From Chelydra serpentina (taxonomy: Eukaryota; Chordata; Testudines; Chelydridae): 64,000 nt of DNA. The stretch spans positions 16,262,001 through 16,326,000 of the forward strand of contig JBAIAC010000033.1 in NCBI GenBank assembly GCA_037349315.1. Reading direction: 5' to 3'. The notes below the pieces were generated by a model. It had not been told where the DNA came from. It saw nothing but the letters and a program-made list of their open reading frames with translations, and searched no databases. This document shows, piece after piece, positions 33,864 to 46,883 of this stretch (the stretch's first letter is position 1; the number at the start of each line of letters is the position of its first letter). A program made the position numbers and the translations under genes.

Positions 33864-35619
33864 GCTTTATTGGCTGTTGGATAGGTGAGGTACATAGCCC
33901 ATTAAATAGCACCTGCATCATTCAAGAGTGTATGTCCTATAAAATATGGTTATTTTCCATACCCAACATTTGTTCAGCAAGAGGGAAGGGAGAAACTAAA
34001 TATTGGCCATGCCTATAATTTTTTTCCCTTAAGCAGAGAGCCCCTAATGTCACCAGAGTGGTGCCAATGAAGGAGACATATAAACAGTTATCAAATACAA
34101 ACTTGGGGTGAGCAGGTGATTACAGGTAACTCACCTGCAATTTACCTGAGCAGGTGATTACAGGTAATTCCCTCACACTGAAATTTTCATCTGTTGTTCA
34201 TACAGGAGTAAATTTTAGGAACACCTAGCCAGTTCCCATTGATTTCAATAGGAGATGCACATTACTCGAGGGAAGAATGTGGCCCATACTAAACTGCTAC
34301 TTGTTAATGAACTGGCTATGATTTGGGAAGCTCCCTTGTTCCAAATTACCCTTGTGTCCTCTTTCCTCCATGTGTGTACCAATTAAAATCTAAGTTTCAA
34401 TAGAAACAAAGATAGATACAGTACTACATTAAGAAGTTCAGTCTTAGAAGGCTTTAGGAGGTTTTGATACTCAACTAAATACTTTTGTGTTGAATCCTGA
34501 TTTGCAGCCATTGGTACATCCCCCGCCCCTCAGGCACCAAATGAGAAATGTTGTGGGTTATCAAACACTGAATTTTCACAATGGATCAGTCCAAAGTTAT
34601 TAGCAAAGGCATTTCCATAATTGTGATACACAGGGAAAATATTCAGTGATGCTGAACTCACCATTCCACCATCATCCTGTGCAGTGTGATGATCTACTAC
34701 TGCTATTGGTACAATGGATGGCACTAGACATACTGGCGGTAGGGCTTTAGAGCTGCTGGAAGCTTTTCTTTATACTTAGTGAGCTTCTTTATCTAGTTTT
34801 TGTTTCTTTATTCTGCATGTATTAAAAGGACCTTGTTTGTTTTAATAAAGCTGATCTAGGGCTATTGGAACCTTGGGTCCCTGTTGACCCCACTACATGA
34901 AACATGAACATGAAAATCTTTCATTGACGTCATATTCTGCAATGGGTTCCTCAGTCTGAGATCTTTCAACCAGCTAGATTGCTAGCATAACATGGCACAA
35001 TGCAAACAGGGCAGAGGGAATTGACAGTTTGGAGTCTATAATGCCCAATATGTGCTATTACATGTGATATATATATTATGTGTCTTTCACTGGCAGTTTT
35101 AGAGCTAGCAAAGCAGGTAAATAACTATACTGTAACACCACATCAAAGATTAAGTAGAGATTCTGAGGAGACACAGTGAGGGGGTTGAGATGCATTAAAA
35201 GTCCTTTAAATGAAATAAGAACCTTGCAGATGGCCACTTTGGAGAGGCATTAACCCCTGGGGAAGAGCAGAGAGGGTTTTTCTTCCCTTGGACATTCTTT
35301 AGGTGAAGGCAGCTTTAAGTTCTTCTGTGAGAGCCCTGCTGGGAGAGTGTGGAGCGGAGCTGAGCTTTATTAACACATTCCCAGCTGTCGTAAGTGTGCC
35401 CCTTATTGGATTGTGCATCACAGGGCCTCAGCATCACAGATGGCTTGCCACAATGCACTGCTCCTTCAGACTTGTTGCAGGAGATCCTGCACTGCTCTCA
35501 GTAGAGATTGTGAGGTGCATCTGTCCTTATCCTTCTCATATTTAAATGAGCATTCTGTAGTTATCACATATGGGTAATGGCTACATCATGTGTTTCAGTC
35601 CCAGACCATGTCTGCTTAT
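33864..35619. other. Spacer; possible retroelement end near 34.8-34.9 kb
   Basis: A motif copy lies near 34199-34290. At 34840-34905 aataaagctgatctagggct and then gggtccctgttgaccccact follow a T-rich stretch; a polyadenylation-signal-like AATAAA before a short GT/T segment would fit a retroelement end, but I cannot assign it. Confidence 0.3.
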
Positions 35620-35705
35620 TGGTTAAGTAGAGAGACACGGTGAGGGAGGTCATATCTTTTATGGGACCAAGTTCTGTGGGTGAGAGAGAGACAAGCTTTC
35701 AAGTT
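35620..35705 (-). mobile_element. Dispersed reptile repeat, second copy
   Basis: gagacacggtgagggaggtc, atatcttttatgggaccaag and ttctgtgggtgagagagaga align with 26608-26740. It extends one step further into gacaagctttcaagt. Confidence 0.55.
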
Positions 35706-38700
35706 AAATAAGCAGAAGAAAAACCAGAATGAGGCACAATGCTTTAAAAAATAGCTAGATAGAAAAAACAAAGTGAAGTTGGCCAATCTCTGCAAAGAGT
35801 GAGCAATGCCATATTTTGACAGATGCCAGTCCAGTTATTTTCATCATCAACCATAAATATCTTGGTCTGAAGTTCATCTGACACCGAGATGCGCTATAGT
35901 GTTATTATTACATTCTCCCTCCTCACAGTGGAACTGAAGCCAACCAGCCCAATCCTGACAGGTGGTGTACACCTAAACCTCCCATTGACTTCTATTAAAG
36001 CCAAAGGGAGTTTTGCTGTTAGCTTTAACAGAAGCAGGAAAGGGCCCTGTATAACAACAAAGATGTTGCAAAAACCTTTCATTTCATGAGATAACTGCAT
36101 TGTATTTTTGCCTGCTTGTAAAAGTTTAGATTCTAACTTAGATGCATTGGGAGCTTTGAGAGATCTAAACTGATAATATTTGAGAATCTGGAGAAGCACC
36201 TTGAATCACATAGTGGCTTGTACAACATACTTGACCAAAATCTTGACAATTAGATGCGGCTCTGAGCCTTAAACTACTAAGAGATTCTACTATTTTAGTT
36301 CTGCTAAGATATAATGAGTTGAGATGCCAAGCTGATTCAGCTCTTAAACAGTGTGGTCATTAGTGCGGTATCATCTGTCACCTTTGGGTGATAATTAGAA
36401 AAAGAAAGTCAATAACAATAGTACATAACACTACTTTACCAAGATTTAAACGAGTTGTAATATTGTTGAACATCTATTGATGAGTTCAAATGTGCCACAG
36501 GCTATTGAGCACAAAGAGTGCGCTGATGTGAGATGTTTTCCATTATTAATTTGAGGTGGTAGAGTTGCAGAAGTAAGAGCATTTGTTTTCACTTTATTAC
36601 ATGGGCGGAGAGACTAAAATATTGTACATATTCATCTTCCAGAGTTTTCTTTTTTGCACTTGTTCTCCTCCTCTGAATCTTTTATGGAAAATGTACAGAA
36701 GAAAAATTTTAGGAAAATTTAGTCAGCTATTTCTGATTCAGTAAAATAGGTTTAGGAGGATATTAATTTGCTAGATCTGTTTTCTCACTGACCTCTTGGA
36801 CGCCAAAGTATAGACTTTATATGTGTGAGCTTATAGTCTAGATAACACTGAAAAATAAAATGAAACTATTTTGTCCTGCTCAGGAGATTTGAGAAAAAAG
36901 CCCTTAATTTTTTTCCCTCATTGATTTGGATATTGGTTTTGATACATTACTCCAGGGACATTGGGATTGATATCAGTGGAGTTACAATGATGTGAAACTG
37001 GAGTAATGCTGTGGTAAATCACAGCCATTGTTTCTTACTAATCACTTCCTCTTGTGTATGTTTGGTCCATTTTTCAGTGATTAAACCCATCAGTTGTAAA
37101 GAGCACAATTATGGAAATTTTTAAAATGGAACCATTTCATATTTTTTCTTCTTGCACAATATTGTCTAATTAATCTCTTAATAAAAATTCTTTCCCTCCT
37201 GTCTGTCCTTTTATATCCTTGCCACCGCAGAGTGCAGTCACTGCAAACTGCAATTTTTCTGGCCTACTATTTGCAATGTTGTAAATCCAAAAACAGAGCA
37301 AGGCACAGAGAATACTGAGAAATGGTTTTATTTATGGAATATCTGTCAGACAAATGTAGCTGAGAATAGCTCTTTTCATTTCATATGTGTATAGAAATGT
37401 ACTTATGCAGTGCACATAACAGGTTTAAGTCTCTGATCTGAGAAGCAATATTTTTTCTTTTCTGAGCAGGTCAAATGAAGATATCTTACTCCATCTCACT
37501 CCTGTTTTGAATGACTGAAGTAAGTCCTATTTGGGACCCTGTAAAGCACAAGATAGTCTTAGCTAAATCCCACAGCTGTTCACTATGATGGAATCAATAG
37601 TTGGAATATGGAATTAATCTCACAGATGAATGACATCTAATGGTCCGACCGTAGATTTAAATTCTAAGACATGAAACTAAACTGAAACCAAGTCTACATT
37701 TTGGATAACAACCAACCTGAATTTACCTCTTTTTCAAGGATGTTTGGGCATGGGAGCAGCTACAGCTAAGCAATTAAATAACAACACACAACGTGTCTGG
37801 CTAACATTAATAAAACATTAAAAACAGGGAACTGTTCAGATAAAATATTGAGGCTCTGCATGCTGGCATTCTCCATATGAGGTATAAGCACTCTACACAG
37901 ATCAATTACTTCCTTATAAACACTAGTTAGGCCCAAGATGCAAAATTCAACTCCCCATCCAGCTCAGCATTTTGAACACCCCAAATAGTTGGAGATGTTT
38001 ACAATGGAGGGTTGCACTTCAGATTCATCTCTAATTTAATGCAGAAGACAACTTATTTTATCTCCTTTATGGACACTGGAGAGCAATGAAAGAAAGATGG
38101 AGTGAAAAGCTTCTCAGCCCTTTCCACTAGCCAAATGTCCAGAGTTAGTGAATGAAGATCAATGAAAAGCAGGAAATATAAACTATGTTTTGAAGCTTTG
38201 ATTATCTACAAATCTCTGACAATCAGCCTGTTCTCCTCTTAGCCCTTTGCACACAGAAACAAGACAGCACAATTGCTTCCCAGAATTCAGACCCAGCGCA
38301 TTCAATCTATTATACATCACGCTAAGATGTCTCTCAGATGAGGTATCCACTACTAATGTGGCTGCAAAGTCCATGTTTTACAAGCGTGGGGGAAGGGTGG
38401 TCAAACTCTTTTAATAAATGAAATCCACATAATCCTCCAAGGAGGTAAAATATTATTTACAATCCAGAATCTGAGCCAAATTCTCTGCTGCCTTCAGTGG
38501 AGTAACACCAGCAGTAAATTTGGCCCTCTAGTCTCTAGAGGTGGGAACATTTTTGATAAACAGGGACCTGTTGAGTTTTAACCTTAAAAAATCAGTTAGC
38601 CAACCAAAGATCTGTGCACGTCATTTCACCATGTACTGGAAAGTCAGTATCTCCAATAATACCCTATCTAGAAACGTCTTTCTACAATGTCCTTGTTCCA

Positions 38701-39694
38701 CCTCAAGTTACATGAAAATATACTTTAAATGAGGATTACAGGGAGAAATATTCAAATATTAGATGTATCCAGTACAATACAATAAACTGAATTTGACACT
38801 GTAATCATTACCCTACTAAGATAAAAATCTTTATTTTCATACATCACATTCTGATTACAGTGTAGCTATTATTCATCCAAATAATCCCTGCTTTACTCTG
38901 AACTAGCAGAATAATTTATTTTGCAATGAAACGGAATCTAAATATAGATTAAAAAACACCATTATTTGAATATACTAAGTCTGAAACTTTCTGATTTATT
39001 ATTTTATGGGCCAAATGCTAGTCCTGCTTGTCTCCATTAGAATGGTAAGCTGGGAACAGAGCACAGATCCCAATGGAACATAAACCCCAACTGATGTTGG
39101 GGCCAGAGCAGGGTTGCATCAGACTTGAGAACTCCTCAGAGCACTGGGACTGTGCAAGTTACACCATCCCTTGGTCCCAGCTCCTCCCAGAGAAATCCCT
39201 GTAGGATCAGCTTCACCTGCATTTCTGCTCAACAGTTTTTATTTTATATTTCTATGTGCCACAGTCATCTTCTACAGTGTCCAAGGTGAAGCCCACATTG
39301 AAAAATACCATACCAAGCTGAAACCGTAAGGGAATTTAGGTAGGCAGAACAACTCATCAAGCTGGAATTAGACTATGGTACTGGAATTAGTCTCACAAAA
39401 CATATTATGGAACCTTTAATAAACACAGCAGGTCAAGATCTCTGTTTTATGTCATTGGGGTGTCCGCTCAGTATTGCCCCACAAAGAAGAGTGCCATCTA
39501 GTGACAGGCTAGTATACCTTCCTTCTTCACGCTGGGTTTCCCTTGATGCTCTACCATGCAAATGTTGATTAGACATAGTTGCTTTTCTACACTTGCTTGG
39601 CTTATGAGAACTGATGAGATCACAGTGCAAGGTGGTAAAATGGCAGGAATATTATCCATCTAACCTTAGCGTTTTCTGTAGCGCTTCCCAGATA
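35706..39694. other. AT-rich spacer with palindromic-motif copies
   Basis: Weak motif copies near 35945-36020 and 36958-37020 and a clear one at 38472-38526. No exon recognised. Several homeodomain/SOX-like short sites around 36390-36560 are discussed as a finding only. Confidence 0.4.
38472..38526. repeat. Copy of the short palindromic dispersed motif
   Basis: gagccaaatt and aatttggccc form the outer arms, with ctgctgccttcagtggagta and acaccagcag inside (ctgctg pairs with cagcag). Confidence 0.65.
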
Positions 39695-39795
39695 AATTGG
39701 AACATCTCTTGCTCTGTGCTAGTACAGTTTCCAGCATAATAAGGGTGCTGGTCCATGACTGGTGCTATTAGGCACTATGATAATACAAGTAATAA
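39695..39795 (+). mobile_element. L3/CR1-type LINE tail
   Basis: ctctgtgctagtacagtttc, gggtgctggtccatgactgg and ggcactatgataatacaagt then aataat follow the same order as 11830-11998. Strongly diverged and 5'-truncated. Confidence 0.5.
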
Positions 39796-42070
39796 TCTTC
39801 AGTAGATCCGCCTCCTGTGTATATTCAGTTACTAATTTTAGTGACTAATGTAAGTTTTTACCGCTTTTCAAACCTATTAGCTCTGCATAACTAACAGAGA
39901 AAAGCAGGATGGATTATATTCTGGCTCATGTACTATCAGCAGAATTGTTATCAACGGGCCAAATCCCCACTGCCAGAGGGAGAACCCATGGGAAGGTGTT
40001 GGAGGGAAGGTAAAACTCTGAAGTTTCTATCATGGAGTTCCTATCAGAGTGTCACTCCCACGCCCCCATAGAATTGTCAAAGGTTCAGCATGAGTCTCTG
40101 GCGAACCCTGCAGGCCTAAACTATCAGTGCAGAGGCCGCTGCGTCAGCTCCGGGGCTCCACCTTCGCTGGCAGCATGGCTCCGCTGGGCCTTCACATATA
40201 TTCTGTTACTAATTGGGGATCCTGAATCAGTAATTAGGTCATTGCTCAGTTAATGCTTGGACAGCGCTCTATATTTTTGGAGTGTTACATAAGAGCTAGG
40301 CATCGTTATCATTAGCAAAAATAAACATATTGATTGATTTACAAAAGCTATTCAGTTCACATGTCAAATATTTCTATCCCCCTTTTTCTTTTCACCAACT
40401 TCACCAAAGTTTGTCAATTGTGAATTAAAAGTAGTAAGGCTGAAACAATGAGAACTAATTGGAATTCCATCCACATGCTCCTACAACATATTTTTCTTAA
40501 CCTAGGAACTATCCAGAGACCTTCGTTTTCCCTGTGGGCCATAACAATTCTAGCATTTAAGTCCACTTTAAAAACTATATTTTCAAAGTTTCTTTTCATG
40601 GAAGATTTGGCATGTTAATTAAGGGGGAGCAGTTCAAGCTAGGAAACTGAGCAAGCCTTCCTTTTTACTTTATATTTAAAATTTGATGTTAAAAGTATAA
40701 GGAAATACAAACATCAAATACATACACGTGCATATAAGCTAACATTTTGCAATAGCAAAAGATATTGTATAGTGAAGATTTTGTTCACATTTCTGCTTCA
40801 ACCTCCTCACATACACCCATTTCACCGGGTTACTGATTATTTTAATAAACTCCATCTGGACTTCTAAAAAAATTCCTAACGTCCTTTTTTTGTTTGGTTG
40901 GTTGGGGTTTTTTACTTAGGTTTGCTTTTAGTTTGAGGGTTTGTTCAAAGCTAAACCTTGAAGTCAAGTTCTGGGGTTTCCAACCCACCTGAATGGGAAC
41001 TGAAGAAGGTCCTCCTGAGGCCTCCCAGCTGAGACTGCAGAGTTCTGTGTAACTCAGCTCCTGCTGTCTCAGCCAGAAATGCTGTTTTAGCTCACCTGGT
41101 CAAATTATTGCCTGTCAATGGCAGTTTTGGTTGGAGTCTTGGCAGCATGCTTATTGAGTCCATCCCCCAAATAGACTCTTAATATTAGTCCATATACAGT
41201 AGTGTTGAGCCACCAGAGAACAAATGAGAACAAGTTACCCACAGTTCCTTTTTTTTAAAAATTTCCTCTTAGACAGTTGGCTGAGTGAAAATTTCACTTG
41301 TTGCAGTTTTACACTAAACATAGGTTAAAGAGAGGAGTAGTCCGTAATACCAGAACAAAGTTAACAGGTACATGGGTGTGATTTATAGGGTCAGGATCTA
41401 TATCTGAAGTCTAACTTTCCCCAAGGTGTTTAGATTCAGGGTTGCAGATTGGGTGGGTCTTTGTAAAGAGAAGGGCTGGACACAACATTTGGCTCCAGAT
41501 CAATATTTTCCCAAGGTTGTTTGGATCTGGGTTTTGATTGAGGCCCATTATTTACCCATTCACCCACCTCTCTTCAGCCAAACACAGCCAGAGGTGTGAA
41601 ATATTGATTCCCAAACTGTGGACCATAGAGCACTCACTGGTGGTGTGTGGTGAGCTAGCTCTCTCTGTTTGCAGCTGCCACATGACATCACAGCTAACGG
41701 TCCCTAAAATACTATCCTAAAACGGGGTTTTCAAGTAAGAAGTTGCTGTATTTGCCAGAGGGATTTCATTCAATCCCCAGTAAGCTAGTCTGACCAATGA
41801 GGGGGAAGGTGGCCTCCCTGTTGAAATGTCGTTAACATTATGAAAAATTTGGTCTATGACTAAGGCTATATGATACATAAAAGAAAGCAGTTGGTGTGAT
41901 GTCTGCTTTTTATGTATATTTACACAGGCAACCCTTTGTGAAAGATGCCTAAAATCTAAAGTAAATTTTAGATCGAACATCAAGAGCCTGAGTGTAATTG
42001 TGTGAATATGTTTCAGTGAATTCTACCATTTTAGAACCTTTCTTCTTGTCATTAGCAAGCTCAACCCCTT

Positions 42071-42105
<35 letters not shown>

Positions 42106-43494
42106 CACACACACCTGCCTCTAAGCAGATGAAAGGAAGTGGATCCATTTTCTCTAAACTATCTCAGTGACATTTTATTAAGAGCCTCTTAACAGATCCA
42201 AGGCTAGGAATATTTTCATCTCTTCAGCTCAAGAATATCTTTTTGAAGGCCAGCCTGGGTCCGTAATGGGACAAGGATTAATGTAATCTTTTCCACTGCC
42301 CCTTCTAGAACCTTTGCTTCAGAATGTCTTTATCTGTTAGCCATCAAGCTGCCTTTAGACGTTTGCCTTTAGTCCCTGTACAAGTTCTAAACGAATTCCC
42401 TATTTCCCAGAGGATTATGTTTTTCTATTACAATCAACACACTGAAAGGTCTGGAAGAGTAGCATGGAGCTTTATGCTGTTGTTTTCGAAAAACAATGCT
42501 TTATGATCAAATCTCCTGTAACTAAAGAATGGCCTGTAATTTAACAGAAACTTTATCTTTAACTCTTAAAACTTTATATTGATAAGTGTTGTTTCTATGA
42601 CTACCAGGTTTGTGGTATTGTGCTTCATTCTGGGTATTGGTGACATACAGGACAGGCAACAAGGACATTTGTAATTAGTTCAGTTATGCATCAGTTGCAG
42701 CTGTTGCAATGCAAGAAAGATCACAACTTGATTTATACAGCAAGAGATGAAGCTATTGTATCATCTTCCTCACAAAACAGATGGGATCTAGTGGTGACCA
42801 AAGGTACAGGCCATTTAAAATTATAAATATTCTATAACCTTTGATCTTGAACATCCCTGAATATGTTTCTTAGAATACATTTTTCACTGAGTGCCTTTTC
42901 TTGTGTGTTGGCTGTAGATAAATGGAGAGGTTTTAATTTCTACTGAGGACAGCTGTGTTCTTTTCATTTGCCTGTATTTTCTGGTCAACTGTTTTGTAAA
43001 AGTAAATAAATAAAGCTGAAGTATAATTTTTCTGGCAGTAGCCAAATACTGTTCATAAAAATGCTTCCGTGAATTCCCATGCTTTTTTGGCATCGTGTAT
43101 GGGTTCATCTCACTGTCTCTGGTTGTTTCAATTAAAATATGTACTGCATGCACCTTGAGATTCACTCGATAGGAAACTGGCTTGCGGAACATGAATTCCT
43201 CCTAGTGTGAAGTGCTCTTATCAGTGAAGCTCAGCATAAGAGAAGAAACTGAGTCGACTCAGTTGGTTTTTTTTTTAAAGGTAGTTTTGTTTAATTGACA
43301 CAGTAACAACTTGGGTTTGAACCCAACAGACTGGGGAGTGGAACAGAAATAGAGATAGAGAAGCAGCAATGGGCTGCACATGCTCACAAAGGACTTCTGA
43401 ATAGCTCCTTCTGTAGGAGGGATCGGGGGGCTTAAAAATACAGCACCCATACAAGGATGGAGAGTCATCGGAAGAGGAACTTATGGGCCAAATT
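39796..43494. other. AT-rich spacer with one microsatellite
   Basis: Apart from 42070-42114 no feature is recognised. At 40255-40315 gacagcgctctatatttttg and agagctaggcatcgttatca weakly resemble the 3' end of an old MIR/L2-type repeat. Confidence 0.4.
42070..42114. repeat. (TC)n(AC)n compound microsatellite
   Basis: About 17 TC units with one T interruption pass into five AC units. Confidence 0.95.
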
Positions 43495-43586
43495 CTGCTC
43501 TATTATGCTGGTGTAAAAGTGGAGCAACTCCACTGAAGTCAGTGGTGTCCCGAGTTACATCAGCTTAACTAAAAGTAGAATGTGGC
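43495..43586. repeat. Copy of the short palindromic dispersed motif
   Basis: gggccaaattctgctctatt on the left, gcaactccactgaagtcagt in the centre and aaaagtagaatgtggc on the right; the arms pair imperfectly. Confidence 0.6.
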
Positions 43587-43649
43587 TTGCTATCTCTTCA
43601 CTTCTTACAAAATTGGGGTATTGAAGGTGCTGTATTCAGCATTATATTA

Positions 43650-43792
43650 ATCTGTTATTATTTATTTATGTATTTATTTATATTGCAGCAGCACCAAGGA
43701 GCTGCAGTCATGGATCAGGACTCCATTGTGCCAGGTGCTGTACACATGCAGAACAAAAAGACAGTCCCAGCCATAAAGAGTTTGCAATCTAA
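43650..43792 (-). mobile_element. L3/CR1-type LINE tail, antisense, cut by a MITE
   Basis: Read on the minus strand it gives the order seen at 11830: ttagattgcaaactcttt, tgggactgtctttttgttct, tgtacagcacctggcacaat, gagtcctgatccatgactgc, with the ATTT-rich tail at 43656-43685. The MITE at 43793 begins within it at a TAA. Confidence 0.6.
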
Positions 43793-44087
43793 GGGTACGT
43801 CTATACTTACCTCCGGGTTCGGCGGTAAGCAATTGATCTTCTGAGATCGATTTATCGCGTCTTGTCTAGACGTGATAAATCGATCCCAGAAGTGCTCGCC
43901 GTCGACACCGGTACTCCTGCTCCGCGAGAGGAGTACGCGGAGTCGACGGGGGAGCCTGCCTGCCGCGTCTGGACCCACGGTAAGTACCTTTTAGTTCGAA
44001 CTAAGATACTTCAACTTCAGCTACATTATTAACGTAGCTGAAGTTGCGTATCTTAGTTCAACACGGGGGGTTAGTGTGGACCAGCCC
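43793..44087 (+). mobile_element. Triple-hairpin Harbinger-like MITE, complete copy
   Basis: It lies between TAA (43790-43792) and TAA (44088-44090). The ends gggtacgtctatacttacc and ttagtgtggaccagccc are inverted. Three stems follow each other: 43838-43862 with 43868-43892 (23 of 25 paired), 43901-43918 with 43929-43947, and 43998-44024 with 44034-44059 (perfect over the inner 13). The sequence ccacggtaagt at 43975-43985 equals a strong splice-donor consensus. A GTG-started minus frame is shared with copy 1, but has no ATG. Confidence 0.9.
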
Positions 44088-44090
44088 TAA

Positions 44091-45876
44091 GTAATCCATA
44101 CAATCTGTCTTGGTTGCCTATTTACTTTTTTATACTCTGATTCAACTAACAGGACCATGTGAAAGAAGAAATATTTCTGTGTCTTCTCCTTTTTATTGGT
44201 GGTGTCTGTAATTTTAAATGTAAAATTTTTTTTTTTTTTGCAAACTATTTGTAATATGCATAAATTTTGTACCTAGTCTGATTCTCTCTAAGGATCATGA
44301 CACTACTTAAGATAGAAGAAGACCATATCTTCCATTCTTCATTATAAAGATTCAAATCAATGCTCTTCTCCATATGACTAGAAGCATTTAAGGTCTTGTC
44401 TATACCAGGAAATGCACTGTTAGAAAATGTGTTTTAATTAGCATGGCATTAAACATTATTTTATTCTTAGTGTGGACAAGAGCATTCATGTTTGAAAACA
44501 TTTTAGCTGGTTGAGGTTAAATGTGGGAATTTGGTTTTGATATTTCTAAGGTAAAACAAAAATTTTCGTTGTACCTCATAAAAGAAGCAAAAGGGGTACA
44601 GGCCCTGTTTTTGTAATCATCCTTTGTAGGTCACCTTGAAGAAATCTGAATTATAAAGTTCAGTGTAGACCTACACAGTAAATTGAGAACACATGATATG
44701 CACATATGTACCTAGAGCAAAGTGGGAAATCTCTGGTTCTATATTTGGCAATTGATTTTGAGTTCTCCATGGCAAACCAAGAATCACGCAACTGAAGTAA
44801 AATGAGTTACACCAAACTAGTGCAAGTGAGATCTGAATTAGGCCCATGTTGAGCATTAGTTGATTTGCAATTCCGACGCTCTATTCAGCTGAGGAATTCC
44901 ATGTTTTTAACCATAGTTCCTTTCTGCTGAGGACTTGTTAACTTATCACTCAAATAAAACGTTCAAAAGTTGCTTTAGAAAACAAGCACACAAGATGTGC
45001 TCTCAAAACTTAGCACAATTTTAGATAACATTTCAAAATAGTCCTCCCTTAAAATAATGTAGCTTTAAAGAGACACAACTGGAACACCTGCAGTTTCTGC
45101 CAGGGTTTGATATGAGCGAGTACTACACACGAACAGCCATTCTCGTGTTGCTTAATTTTCTAGTTCATAATTTCAAGGTATGTTGTTTTGCAGAAGTGCC
45201 TAGTTAACCATGTCCTCGGGTCCTGCAGGGAGCAGATGCAGCTGGACAGAGGCAGCCTGCTAGTGCAGGTTGATTGCATGACTGTCCAGAAGAGGCTCAT
45301 GGGACCTGCCATATTCTGCAAATTAGAATTGCCCTGGCCTGAAGGTCAATAGCCATCTCCCTGTAGTCACTATGACTATCCTATCCCACTGCCTTTGGGA
45401 AAGTCATTGTTGTGAAAAAGGGATTCTTTAGCTAATTTTTTAGCTAATTAGACCAGGATATTTATTCTCTGTTTACCTGGAGGCATGGAGAAAGTGCTGA
45501 TTCTTTCTAAAAAATTGAATGGTTATCTTCATTTAAAAATTAAAATGTTTAATGTTGCAACTCATAGTGTTTATATAATTCTGTATCTTTGTGTCTCTCA
45601 ATACTGCAAAATGCCCAAAATGCATTTGTGCTCCAGATAAAATATTCTTTCAGGAGAAGTGATTTTTCTTTTAATCTTAATTATATTTTGGAATCGCCGT
45701 TCTCGTTTATATTTAATATGAATAGCTGTAGTGTCCAAAAATCATCCAAAATTCAACTGAAGCTATCTTTATCTATTATTTATTTTGATTTTCTATAGGG
45801 CCTGGAAAATGCCTCTAGGTGTTTTACATAACAATAAAAAACAAACACAGCAGAAACTATTACAGTACTGGTATAA
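44091..45876. other. AT-rich spacer with a possible small MITE
   Basis: At 44389-44482 taaggtcttgtctatacc and ttagtgtggacaagagc form a terminal inverted pair about 95 bases apart, perhaps a short MITE. A T-run occurs at 44227-44239. Nothing else seen. Confidence 0.4.
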
Positions 45877-46700
45877 ATCAGACATGGCTTAATTGGGGCT
45901 TCGCCATGAGCCCCAGGTGAGGGGCAGCACATTGTTGTGCTGCCACAGGAGCATCTTGAGATGCAGATTTTGATTGACTCACCACCTGCTTCCCAGCTCC
46001 CCCCGTGCTCTTGAGCAAGACAGAGAAGTATCCTGTGATAGCTTTGTACCTGACACACCGTACATCCACCCCACCTCTCCAAGCACAACAGTGCTGGCAG
46101 GCATGCTGGGGTGTGGAGCCAGGGCTCCACCCATTCCCTGCCCCTTCCCATCCACGTGTGTTGGGGGAAAAGGATGTAGAAGCCCCATGGAGAGTGGTCT
46201 CACCCCTGCACCAGCTACCTATAGTATAGGTAGCTGATGCAGGGGAGTAAGAGGACACTTTATACTCCGTTACTCCCCTCCCCGGGCACTGGGGATGGGT
46301 CATGTCCTGACCCACAGAATTATATTTAAAACAAAGATTTAGTCATGAACATTTAACCACCTGAGCTGGCCATGCATGTGAGCCCATTCTTTAAGTGCCC
46401 ACCACTGTTTACTTCAAAGAGAGGGCAGGCTACAGTGAGCTGTGGGCTGAGGCCTGAGCTGCAGTTGTGTGCAGCTATATCGCCCCAAGAAGCATATGCA
46501 CGGGCAGGCATAGAAGTTACTATAGGCCTAGCACAGCTGCAATTTACTCCTCCTCTCACACCTTGGGAGAGAGGGGGAACCAAGGCTCCATCTACTCTTC
46601 ACGCCTCCCTTCAGCTATCTTCCTCACAGAGGAGTGTCCGGGACACATAGTGAATTCTAGACTAAGCCCAGACCCTTGAGCCAGGTAGGCTGAGCAAGAA
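45877..46700. other. GC-richer block with strong hairpin, origin unknown
   Basis: The composition changes sharply and frames overlap on both strands (up to 145 codons at 45878-46315, minus), none with a recognised domain or ATG-supported coding logic. It holds the hairpin 46203-46245 and repeated phrases such as cccaggtgag / ccccagg. It is probably an unrecognised repeat. Confidence 0.35.
46203..46245. repeat. Near-perfect 43-bp palindrome
   Basis: cccctgcaccagctaccta-ta (46203-46223) pairs with ta-taggtagctgatgcagggg (46225-46245) with one mismatch around a single central G. The right arm can alternatively pair its aggggagtaa with ttactcccct about 20 bases further on. Confidence 0.85.
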
Positions 46701-46883
46701 AGGTGAGATGGGGGCCTTACTCTTCCATTCCGCCAAGTTAGACAAGGGGACAGTCTAGTCTAGTGAGAACAGTGTGCTAAGCTTCTGTTGTGTGATAATT
46801 TGGGTTCTTCCTAAGTCAATGAATTTCTGCTTTCTTTCTACACTGGAAATTCAGCCCAGATCCAGTGTAAGGTTTGCTAAGAT

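Noticed and set aside
32510..34905. A single complete LTR or endogenous retrovirus spanning both promoter-like and AATAAA-like signals
   Set aside because: No primer-binding site, coding relics or repeated ends were found, and two unrelated hATs occupy the middle; kept only as a local promoter-like module.
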